From: Flexivirga endophytica
Lineage (GTDB): Bacteria; Actinomycetota; Actinomycetes; Actinomycetales; Dermatophilaceae
Direction: 5' to 3'
DNA: 64,000 nt
NCBI RefSeq assembly: GCF_014640635.1
Contig: NZ_BMHI01000002.1
Coordinates: forward strand, 62,001 to 126,000
The translations under genes and the position numbers were made by a program. The notes under the pieces were generated by a model that was given only the letters and a program-made list of their open reading frames with translations, was not told the origin of the DNA and made no database searches. The first letter of the stretch is position 1; every line of letters starts with the position of its first letter. Positions 44,447 to 51,757 of this stretch are shown here, piece by piece.

Positions 44447-46428
44447 GCGGACGCGGGTAGCTCCGCCAGCCGGTCGCCGAGCGCACCGGCGAACGCCCGC
44501 GCATCCAGCATGGCGCCGTCGGTGACGACCGTGATGCCGAGCGCGCCGTTCCAGCTCAACGCTCCGATCGTCAGCGGTATGCCGGGAGCCGGCGGCAGGA
44601 TCGGGTGCACCCTGCTCACCGGAGCGCCGGCCAGGGTGAACTGCCGGTCCGGGCCGGGCATGTTGGACACGATCGCCTGGAAATACTTGGGGCCGTAAAC
44701 CGTTCGGGCGAACCACCGTCGCCCGGCGTGCGGTGCGGCGTGCAGCGCGGAGGCCATCACCCACCGTGAGGCCAGGGCCCGCGTCGGAGTCCGTATGGCG
44801 CCCGCCTGCTCGCGCACCTCGTCCCGCAGCGCGTCGACCGGGACGTCCCGCGCCGGGGTGTCGACGATGACCGCGCCGGTGAGATTGCCGCCGTCATCGG
44901 CGCCGGGTGCCCGCAGCATCACGGGGACCGACACCCGCAATTGGTGCGCGCACTGTCGCGCGAGCTCCGGGTCGGTCCGCGCGAGCGCGACGCCGGTCGC
45001 CGCAAGCAGCAACTCGGTGACCCGCATGCGGTGCCCCCGCGCGGCGTCGCGGACGGCATCCAGCGGCACCTCGAACGTCGCGAAGCCCCGCCGTGTCCCA
45101 CCGGTCGGCAGCTGCGCCGCGGGCTTGGCGTCGGTGGCCAACTGCGCCAGCCCCTGTATGACGCCGGCGCCCCTCCGCAGAACCGACGGCCCGTCACGGG
45201 AAGGGATCGGCAGCTCGTAGGGCGGCTCCAGCAGGTTCAGCAGCTTCGCCACCGCACCGATCCCGTCGGCCATGCAGTGATGCATCACGATGCAGAACGC
45301 CGCCTGATCACCGACGCCCCGGATCACCCACGCTCGCCACAGTGGCCGGTCGCGCGGCAGGTCCTGTGCCGTGAGCTGACCGACGAGGTCGTCCAGCTCA
45401 GCAAGCCCGGAGCCCTCCGGCAGCGACAACTCGGTCAGGTGGTGCGACCAGTCGATCGGCCCGGCCGGCACCCAGCGGTGCACCTCGGCCGTCGCCAACT
45501 GCTCGGTGAAGTGCGGCAGCTCGTCGAGTTGCGCTGCAATGGTCTCGCGCACCCGGGTGCAGGTGGGCTCGGGCGACCCCAACAGCACGAGACCGCCGAC
45601 GTTCTGGGCGTGCCCGGGCGTCTCGACGTCGAGGAAGAACGCATCCGCGGTCGGCAGCGCGACACCGGGATGCCGCCGATCCCACCACTCGGTGATCGCC
45701 ACCGCAGCCACCACGACGACGGCCGCACCGACGGCATCCAGGAGGTAGTGGTTCGCGGTCGCGAGCACGACATACAACGTCACGGCCACGTGTATGGCGC
45801 TCGCCACCTGCAGCGCGAACCGGCGCGACGTCCGGGCGAGCATGACGCTGACCCACAGCGCCCAGGCCATGTGCAGCGACGGCATCGCGGCGAGCTGGTT
45901 GGCGCCCGCGACGATCGGCGAACCCCACGACCCGACCGTCCCGCCGGTCGACACGGTGTCGGTGAAGCCGGGCATCATCCGCGGCGGCATCAGCGGCAGC
46001 ACCGCGAAGCACGCGAACGCGAGCAGGTTGAGCACCACGAACGAGGTGCGCGCCTGCCGGTAGAGCGCCGGCGCCCATACGTAGGTGAGGACCAACAGCA
46101 GCCCGGCGGACACGATGTAGGTGCTCGCGTATTCGTAGTTGGCCGCGGTCATCAGCCCCGGACGCCCGGCCAGCCAGCCGTTCAGCCAACCCTCGACATC
46201 GACATGCAGCCACTGCTCCAGTTGTATGACGCGCTCGGCGTTCGCCTTCGCGGTGGGGGTGCGCGAGGGGACGTTCAGCGCGTCGACCAGCAGGTAGACC
46301 GCGAAGAGCGCGAGCCCACCGAGCAGCTCCCTCGAGATCCGGGGTCGCTGTGTCCGGGGCACCGCCGGCCAACGGACCGACGGCAGCTGGATGTGCAGCC
46401 GCGGTCCCTGGGGATGTGTCGCACTCAT
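44404..46428 (-). CDS. PAP2 phosphatase / WS-DGAT acyltransferase fusion
   Basis: The 674-residue protein joins two lipid enzymes. Residues 30-250 form a six-helix PAP2/AUR1-type domain with PSLHMAW and ATANHYLLDAVG, the histidine motifs of membrane phosphatases. Residues 260-670 are a wax ester synthase/diacylglycerol acyltransferase with the catalytic HHxxxDG motif in VMHHCMADGIGA and the C-terminal SNMPGPDRQFTLAGAPV block. Phosphatidate dephosphorylation and acylation of the resulting diacylglycerol on one chain would make triacylglycerol. Which phospholipid and acceptor are used is not shown. Confidence 0.88.
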   Translation of the reverse strand: MSATHPQGPRLHIQLPSVRWPAVPRTQRPRISRELLGGLALFAVYLLVDALNVPSRTPTAKANAERVIQLEQWLHVDVEGWLNGWLAGRPGLMTAANYEYASTYIVSAGLLLVLTYVWAPALYRQARTSFVVLNLLAFACFAVLPLMPPRMMPGFTDTVSTGGTVGSWGSPIVAGANQLAAMPSLHMAWALWVSVMLARTSRRFALQVASAIHVAVTLYVVLATANHYLLDAVGAAVVVVAAVAITEWWDRRHPGVALPTADAFFLDVETPGHAQNVGGLVLLGSPEPTCTRVRETIAAQLDELPHFTEQLATAEVHRWVPAGPIDWSHHLTELSLPEGSGLAELDDLVGQLTAQDLPRDRPLWRAWVIRGVGDQAAFCIVMHHCMADGIGAVAKLLNLLEPPYELPIPSRDGPSVLRRGAGVIQGLAQLATDAKPAAQLPTGGTRRGFATFEVPLDAVRDAARGHRMRVTELLLAATGVALARTDPELARQCAHQLRVSVPVMLRAPGADDGGNLTGAVIVDTPARDVPVDALRDEVREQAGAIRTPTRALASRWVMASALHAAPHAGRRWFARTVYGPKYFQAIVSNMPGPDRQFTLAGAPVSRVHPILPPAPGIPLTIGALSWNGALGITVVTDGAMLDARAFAGALGDRLAELPASAHSGGAPQTSARNN

Positions 46429-46468
46429 CCGGCACCCCCGAGAGACGACCGCCCAGTAGTCGTCGGGC

Positions 46469-47134
46469 CTATGCGAAAGAGATGGTGAAGTCCGGCATAC
46501 GTCGCAGTCTGCTCCAGCCCCAGCCGATGCAGATCGCCACGGTGAACAGGGTCAGCGAGGTGCTGAAGACCCCGCGCGACAGCAGCGCATCGCGGGCGCC
46601 GAGTTGCAAGAAGCCCATGCTCATCCCGACGTCGATCAATCGGGACAGACCCCACAGCACGCACACCTGGGTGAACATCCGATGCGCCAGCTTGTCGTGC
46701 ATCAGCATCTGCGGCAGCACGATGAAGTCGCGGGCCAGATGCTTGGTGATGGGCCGCCCGATCGCGGCACTGCCCAGGAAGATCAGCGCCATCAGCAGCG
46801 ATCCGGCGATCGGTTGCAGCACGTAGATGTAGACGCTGGACAACGCCAGCGAGAGTGTCGTCCGTCCGACGAGCATCAGCACCGCGATGAGCAGGGTGCG
46901 CGGCACCGACGACTGGGTCCGCAGACGCACCGCGACGATCAGTCCGGACCACACCAGGACCGAGATCAGGCCCCACAACTGGCCGACGGTGGCCAGGGCG
47001 GCATACAGCAGCAGTGCGGGTATGACGACCGCCTCGAGCAACATGCGCCCCGCCCGTAACGCGGAGGTGCGCACGAACTCCCGGTCGATGATCAGCGCAC
47101 AGGCACCTTGCTGCGCCGCCGCTCGCGAAGGCAT
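46469..47134 (-). CDS. VC0807-like polytopic membrane protein
   Basis: The 221-residue protein has five or six hydrophobic segments, among them LEAVVIPALLLYAALATVGQLWGL, LLIAVLMLVGRTTLSLALSSVYIYVL and STSLTLFTVAICIGWGW, with a central RPITKHLARDFIVLP loop. This layout resembles the VC0807 family, whose function is unknown. It lies 40 bp upstream of the PAP2-acyltransferase gene on the same strand. TAGTGT occurs five bases before its ATG, so it might be leaderless. Confidence 0.65.
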   Translation of the reverse strand: MPSRAAAQQGACALIIDREFVRTSALRAGRMLLEAVVIPALLLYAALATVGQLWGLISVLVWSGLIVAVRLRTQSSVPRTLLIAVLMLVGRTTLSLALSSVYIYVLQPIAGSLLMALIFLGSAAIGRPITKHLARDFIVLPQMLMHDKLAHRMFTQVCVLWGLSRLIDVGMSMGFLQLGARDALLSRGVFSTSLTLFTVAICIGWGWSRLRRMPDFTISFA

Positions 47135-47142
47135 GGATCACA

Positions 47143-48045
47143 CTATGACACCGCCACCTGTGAGCGACCCGGCGTTTCGCTCCGAGTCAGTGGCGAGTGC
47201 GCCAGCCCGCTGATGCCGATGCCGATCAGCACCGCGGTCACCGATACCGCGGCCAGTGCGCCGGCACTGTGCGGGGCCGTGACGTGGAAGCCGAAGATCC
47301 CGGCCAGGTAGCTGATCACCGGGTTGGTGATGCTCATCGCGGCCACCGCCCACGGCAGCGAGCCGTTGGCGAATGCGGCCTGCTCGATCAGCAGGCCCGA
47401 CGCGGTGACGACCGCGAGGCAGTAGCCGGGCCAGTCGAGCGCGGTGTGCAGGACACCGGGGCCGAAGAGGTCCTCGGTGGTGAGCTTGGTCAGGACCGCG
47501 TTGCCGGCGAAGCACATGCCCGCCGCGACGGCGAGCAGCAGGCTGGCGGCGCGCGCGTCGTTCTGCCCGCGCGCGAAGACGACCAGGGCCACCACCGAGG
47601 CCGCCATCGCGATCAGCACCCAGATGACCTGGCCGCGGTTGGGGGTGCCGTGCAACGGCGCAGCGCCGCTGACCGACAACAACACGATGAGGCCGGCGCA
47701 GATGCACAGGACATAGCCCCAGTCCTTGGCCCGTGGTCGCATCCGGCTGCCGAGGCCGGTCAGCAGGAGGGCGAAGAGCACCTGGCTGACCATCACCGGC
47801 TGCACGAGGGCGACGCTGCCGAGGTGCAGTGCCGCGGCCTGGACGAGGAAGCCGACGTTGTTGATGACGAATCCGGTCAGCCACAGCTTGCGCCGGACCA
47901 GCGCCCGGACGAATGCGGTGAAGCCGTGCACCGTCGCCAGCGAGTGCTCGCTCGTCGCCTGGGAGGCCGCGCGTTGCTCGAGCATCGCAGACAGTGCGAA
48001 CGCGAACGCGGCCGCACAGGCGAGCAGGAGCACCAGCCACAGCAT
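47143..48045 (-). CDS. DMT-type transporter
   Basis: The 300-residue protein has about ten transmembrane helices arranged as two five-helix halves (VLLLACAAAFAFALSAMLEQ at the start, AVSVTAVLIGIGISGLA at the end), typical of the EamA/NIPA-like part of the drug/metabolite transporter superfamily. Substrate is not evident. The ATG follows the SDR stop directly (TGA then ATG), so the two are an operon. Confidence 0.8.
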   Translation of the reverse strand: MLWLVLLLACAAAFAFALSAMLEQRAASQATSEHSLATVHGFTAFVRALVRRKLWLTGFVINNVGFLVQAAALHLGSVALVQPVMVSQVLFALLLTGLGSRMRPRAKDWGYVLCICAGLIVLLSVSGAAPLHGTPNRGQVIWVLIAMAASVVALVVFARGQNDARAASLLLAVAAGMCFAGNAVLTKLTTEDLFGPGVLHTALDWPGYCLAVVTASGLLIEQAAFANGSLPWAVAAMSITNPVISYLAGIFGFHVTAPHSAGALAAVSVTAVLIGIGISGLAHSPLTRSETPGRSQVAVS

Positions 48046-48825
48046 TCAGTCGCCTCCTCCTAGACGCTCCTTCTCACCCCAACGCCCGGCCAGCCGCGTG
48101 TATGCCGCCGGCCACACCGACCGCACGACCGGTGCCACCCGGAGCGCGGGGTCGGCAAACCGCTCCGGTCGACCGGACGCGATCAGCGAGACCAGCTGTC
48201 GGGCAACGGTCTCCACGTCTCGTGGCCGTGGCCGCTGCCGTGCGTATGGCGTCCCACGGTGGAGGAAGAAGTCCGTGTCGACCACACCGGGGATGAAGGT
48301 GCTGACCTCCACCCCGGTGCCGGCGGCCTCGAGCCGCAGAGAGTCGGCGAACGCGTCGAGAGCGGCCTTCGTGGCGGCATACACGGCCTCGCCGGCGACG
48401 CCGGTGCGTCCGGCGATGCTGGTGACGAAGCACAGGTGACCGCGCTCCCGGGCCAGCAGTTGCGGCAGGACTGCTCGGGAGAGCGAGATCGGCGCGGTCA
48501 GGTTGGTCGCGACGAGCTCGGGGATGCGCTCGGGCGGCATCCGGTCGAAACCGCCCTGCCAGCCGATGCCGGCGTTGTGCACGACCAGATCCAGGCGGCC
48601 GTGTGCGGTGGTTGCCTCGTCGACGAGGCCCTGGTGCTGCTCGGGATCGGCCAGGTCACCCAACACGTATGCCGCGCCGAGGTCGTCGGCGACCGCTCGG
48701 GTGCGCTCGGCGTCGCGTCCGTGGACGACGACGCGGACACCGTGATCGGTGAGCTCGCGCGCGACCGCGGCACCGAGCCCGCTGCTGCTGCCGGTGACGA
48801 GTGCGATGGTGCCGTGGAGTCTCAT
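48046..48825 (-). CDS. short-chain dehydrogenase/reductase
   Basis: The 259-residue protein has the classical SDR motifs: cofactor site TGSSSGLGAAVA, NAG in LVVHNAGIG, catalytic Ser in FVTSIAGRTG and YxxxK in AVYAATKAALDAF. The VVHGRDAERT segment after beta-strand 2 favours NADP. Substrate is unknown. It is coupled to the DMT transporter. Upstream lies 482 bp without genes, including a 52-bp tandem array. Confidence 0.9.
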   Translation of the reverse strand: MRLHGTIALVTGSSSGLGAAVARELTDHGVRVVVHGRDAERTRAVADDLGAAYVLGDLADPEQHQGLVDEATTAHGRLDLVVHNAGIGWQGGFDRMPPERIPELVATNLTAPISLSRAVLPQLLARERGHLCFVTSIAGRTGVAGEAVYAATKAALDAFADSLRLEAAGTGVEVSTFIPGVVDTDFFLHRGTPYARQRPRPRDVETVARQLVSLIASGRPERFADPALRVAPVVRSVWPAAYTRLAGRWGEKERLGGGD

Positions 48826-48830
48826 GCGAA

Positions 48831-48880
48831 GCCGCCACGAAGTATCGGAGCGACGAAGGCGCGGAAAGCTTCGTGTAGTG
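48831..48880 (-). repeat. degenerate relative of the shc-flanking repeat
   Basis: CCACGAAGTATCGGAG at one end and CTTCGTG near the other repeat the design of 36923-36976. The core instead reads CGACGAAGG, as in the HpnE-joint repeat. It starts six bases before the SDR start codon. Confidence 0.65.
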
Positions 48881-49044
48881 CTCTCATGCGCGGCTCAGGC
48901 GCGTGCGCCACCGGCGTGCCCCGCCGCGTCCCCCGGACCGGTGGCACGTGTCCTCGGCAATGCGCCGATCCGCCACGACATCAACCATATTCGAGTGCTA
49001 TGACTTTGCGATACCGGGTTTCCGGCGTGCGTTTCCTGCGGCCA

Positions 49045-49236
49045 CCTGTCCCGAAGTGCCGACGGTCGTCAGGTCGGGACGTGTTTGGGCGTCGGACCTG
49101 TCCCGTAGTGCCGACGGTCGTCAGGTCGGGACGTGTTTGGGCGTCGGACCTGTCCCGTAGTGCCGACGGTCGTCAGGTCGGGACGTGTTTGGGCGTCGGA
49201 CCTGTCCCGAAGTGCCGACGGTCGTGAGGTCGGGAC
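49045..49236. repeat. 52-bp tandem array, 3.7 units
   Basis: Units begin at 49045, 49097, 49149 and 49201, each opening CCTGTCCCG and differing at only a few bases. Each unit has complementary GTCCCG and TCGGGAC segments about 20 bp apart. The last unit is partial. The array is intergenic and not in a credible reading frame. Confidence 0.92.
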
Positions 49237-49252
49237 AGGACTGCAGACAGAA

Positions 49253-49289
49253 CGACGCGGGTCGAGACCCCCGATCCCGACCCGCGTCG
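49253..49289 (-). terminator. terminator of the efflux pump gene
   Basis: A perfect 12-bp stem, CGACGCGGGTCG (49253-49264) with CGACCCGCGTCG (49278-49289), lies 18 bp past the pump gene stop. No T-run follows. Confidence 0.7.
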
Positions 49290-49307
49290 CATGCCCAGGT
49301 GTCGGCG

Positions 49308-50843
49308 TCAGCCGACCTCGAGCGCGATCTCCTCGGTGTCGCGCAACTGCTCCACCGGCTTGGCGGCATCACGCTGGCCCGCGCCGGGCGACGTACGCCG
49401 CATGACGAGCATCACCAGGGCGAACGCGACGAAGAGCATCAGCCCGCCCACCTGGAAGCCGCGGTCGGCGCCGGTCACGAAGGTGTGTATGGCGTGATCG
49501 TTCGCCCCCGGTGCGACGGCGGGGTCCTTCCCGGCGGTGGCGAAGATCGTCACCAGCACGGCGAGCCCGAGGGCGCCGCCGAGCTGCTGGGTGACATTGA
49601 CCAGGCCGGAGGCCACCGAGATGTCCGACTTGTCGACCCGGGAGAGCCCGGCGGTCGTCAGCGGGACGAAGGCGATGCCGTTGCCGAGTGCGAAGACCAG
49701 CAGCGACGGCAGCAGGTTGCCGTAGGTGCTGTCGGCGGTCAGCGTCGACATCATCACCAGGCCGATGCCGGACAGCAGTGTGCCGACGGCGGCGATGGTG
49801 CGGGTCGAGTAGTGCTTGACCACCACTCGCGCGACGAGCTGCGAGCTGATGAAGATGACGACCGGGATCGGCAGGAACGCCATACCCGACTGCCACGGTG
49901 TCCAGCGCAGCACGATCTGCATGAACTGGCTCATGAAGAAGAACGCGCCGAGCGAGCCGGCGACCAGCATCAACCGGGCGATGTATGCCGTGGCGCGGTC
50001 GCGGTCCGCGAAGAGCCGCAACGGCATCACCGGCGATGTCGCACGAAGCTCGACGCCGATGAAGACGGCGAGCAGCACCAGGCCGACGCCGAACGCGGCG
50101 AGCGTGCCGCTCTCGGTCCAACCGTCGGACGCCGCGCGAATGAATCCGTAGACGACAGAGGTCATTCCGACCGTCACCAGGAGAGCACCGGTGACGTCCA
50201 CCGATCCGCGCACTCCCTTGTCGCGGGACAGCGAGCGGAATCCGGCCGCGAGCACCGCGACACCGATGGGGATGTTGACGAAGAAGACCCAGCGCCAGGA
50301 GGCGACCGAGGTCAGGATGCCGCCGGCCAGCAGCCCGGTGGCGGCTCCGGAGGCGGAGACGACGGTGTACCAGCCGATGGCGCGCGTCTGCTCCGCGCCG
50401 GGCTTGTAGAGGGACATCAGGATCGCCAGCGCGGACGGTGCGGCGAAGGCGGCACCGGCACCCTGGAGCGCGCGCGAGGCGAGCAGTAGTCCCTCGTCCT
50501 GTGCCAGACCGCCGGCGAACGACGCGAGGACGAAGACCGTCATACCGGCCAGGAAGGTGGCGCGACGACCGAGCAGGTCGCCGGCGCGCGCGCCCAGCAG
50601 TAGCAGGCCGCCGAACGCAAGGGTGTAGGCGTTGACGATCCACGACAGGGACGTGGACGTCATGTGGAGTTCGGTGCCGATGTCGGGCAGTGCGATGTTC
50701 ACGATCGCGGCGTCCAGCACGAGCATCAGTTGGGTCACCAGGACCGCTGTGAGCACGAGTCCGGTGCGGCCGGCGCCGCGGGCGGCCGGTCGGTCGATTG
50801 GTGTCGGCCCCACGGCGGGGCCAGACTTGGTAGTAATGGTCAC
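49308..50843 (-). CDS. DHA2-family MFS multidrug efflux transporter
   Basis: The 511-residue protein has 14 predicted membrane helices. It shows the DHA2 motifs LDAAIVNIALPDIG (motif D1 region), LLLLGARAGDLLGRR (motif A) and GWYTVVSASGAATGLLAGG (motif C, antiporter signature). These are proton-driven drug or antiseptic exporters. The GTG start has AAGGA upstream. A TetR regulator is divergent, and two palindromes lie in the shared promoter region. Confidence 0.92.
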   Translation of the reverse strand: MTITTKSGPAVGPTPIDRPAARGAGRTGLVLTAVLVTQLMLVLDAAIVNIALPDIGTELHMTSTSLSWIVNAYTLAFGGLLLLGARAGDLLGRRATFLAGMTVFVLASFAGGLAQDEGLLLASRALQGAGAAFAAPSALAILMSLYKPGAEQTRAIGWYTVVSASGAATGLLAGGILTSVASWRWVFFVNIPIGVAVLAAGFRSLSRDKGVRGSVDVTGALLVTVGMTSVVYGFIRAASDGWTESGTLAAFGVGLVLLAVFIGVELRATSPVMPLRLFADRDRATAYIARLMLVAGSLGAFFFMSQFMQIVLRWTPWQSGMAFLPIPVVIFISSQLVARVVVKHYSTRTIAAVGTLLSGIGLVMMSTLTADSTYGNLLPSLLVFALGNGIAFVPLTTAGLSRVDKSDISVASGLVNVTQQLGGALGLAVLVTIFATAGKDPAVAPGANDHAIHTFVTGADRGFQVGGLMLFVAFALVMLVMRRTSPGAGQRDAAKPVEQLRDTEEIALEVG

Positions 50844-50884
50844 GAGATGTGTCCTTCGCGAGAGCGAGGCGTACCATGAATAGA

Positions 50885-50905
50885 AAGCGGAGTTGACCTC
50901 CGCTT
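50885..50905. promoter_or_regulatory. operator palindrome 1 (pump-TetR intergenic)
   Basis: AAGCGGAG and CTCCGCTT are perfect 8-bp arms around TTGAC. The site lies just downstream of the predicted pump -10 hexamer. It is a likely TetR binding site covering the transcription start. Confidence 0.7.
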
Positions 50906-50908
50906 AGA

Positions 50909-50938
50909 ACTATACGGAGGAATCCTCCGGTTTCGCAA
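50909..50938 (-). promoter_or_regulatory. efflux pump promoter
   Basis: On the minus strand TTGCGA (50938-50933) and TATAGT (50914-50909) are separated by 18 bp. The second palindrome exactly fills part of the spacer, so bound repressor would block polymerase. Confidence 0.6.
50915..50929. promoter_or_regulatory. operator palindrome 2 (pump-TetR intergenic)
   Basis: CGGAGGA and TCCTCCG are 7-bp arms around a central A. The site shares the GGAG...CTCC pattern with palindrome 1, 30 bp away. Confidence 0.65.
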
Positions 50939-50965
50939 CCGGAAATTCCGTGAGGTGTGAGAACC

Positions 50966-51664
50966 ATGGCCACAAGCGGCTCGGCAACGGCGACGAAACG
51001 CACGCCCACTTCGGCATCCAGCGACCCCCAAACCCCTGCGAACGCAGCGGATTCGGCGACGCAGGGCGCGTGCGGCAAGCCCCTGCGCGCCGATGCGGCA
51101 CGCAACCGCCAGAAGCTGGTCGATGTCGCGACCACGGCGTTCACCGAGGACGTCGACACCCCGCTCGACGAGATCGCCAAGCGCGCCGGCGTCGGCATCG
51201 GCACGCTCTACCGCCACTTCCCGACCCGTTGCGATCTGGTCCTGGCGGTGTATGGCGACCAGGTCGCCGGGTTGGAGCAGCGCTCCTACGACCTGCCCAA
51301 GGAACTCGAGCCGGGCGAGGCGCTGCACGAGTGGATGCGCGGCTTCGTCGGCTACTACGCGGTCAAGATGGGCCTGATCAATCTGCTGCGCTCGATGATG
51401 CAGGGCAACCCGGAGACTTTCGAGTCGGCCCGCAACCGGATGCGTGAGTCCGCCGCACGCGTGCTGCAGCCCGCCATCGACGCGGGCGTCGTACGCCCCG
51501 ACGCGACTGCGACCGAGCTGACCCGCGCCCTCGGTGGCGTGTGTCTGGCCTCGTCCACCCCGGAGGGCCAGGAGACCTCACTCGCTGTCGTCGACCTCAT
51601 CTACGACGGCCTGCGTTTCGGAGCCCCGAACTCGTCTGGGCTCGACTCCTCGCGAGACGCCTGA
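50966..51664 (+). CDS. TetR-family repressor of the efflux pump
   Basis: The 232-residue protein has a disordered 40-residue N-terminus and a TetR DNA-binding domain (RQKLVDVATTAFTEDVDTPL, then DEIAKRAGVGIGTLYRHFPT). A helical ligand domain with an SBP-type C-terminus follows. ATG 50966 is chosen with GAGG ten bases upstream; GTG 50957 is possible. Divergence from the pump and the two palindromes support a local repressor, probably released by a pump substrate. Confidence 0.9.
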   Translation: MATSGSATATKRTPTSASSDPQTPANAADSATQGACGKPLRADAARNRQKLVDVATTAFTEDVDTPLDEIAKRAGVGIGTLYRHFPTRCDLVLAVYGDQVAGLEQRSYDLPKELEPGEALHEWMRGFVGYYAVKMGLINLLRSMMQGNPETFESARNRMRESAARVLQPAIDAGVVRPDATATELTRALGGVCLASSTPEGQETSLAVVDLIYDGLRFGAPNSSGLDSSRDA

Positions 51665-51757
51665 CGCCGCTGCTCGCACGCTCGCGGGCGTCGTCATCCG
51701 TCTAGGTCGTCGTCTCACCGGCGTCCGCTGATCGTTCGGTTTGCATGGCGTTGCCGG

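Larger units (their letters stand above)
48826..49307. other. gene-free spacer upstream of the SDR gene
   Basis: The 482-bp spacer contains a palindromic repeat (48831-48880), an AT-richer stretch (about 48978-49015) that may hold the SDR promoter, the 52-bp tandem array, and the terminator of the efflux pump gene. No coding frame is credible. Confidence 0.7.

Noticed and set aside
46425-47141. Arg/His-rich 238-residue frame overlapping the VC0807-like gene
   Set aside because: The alternative frame has clear membrane helices; this one is compositionally a shadow.
49045-49236. CRISPR array
   Set aside because: The whole 52-bp unit repeats with no variable spacers, and no cas genes are near.
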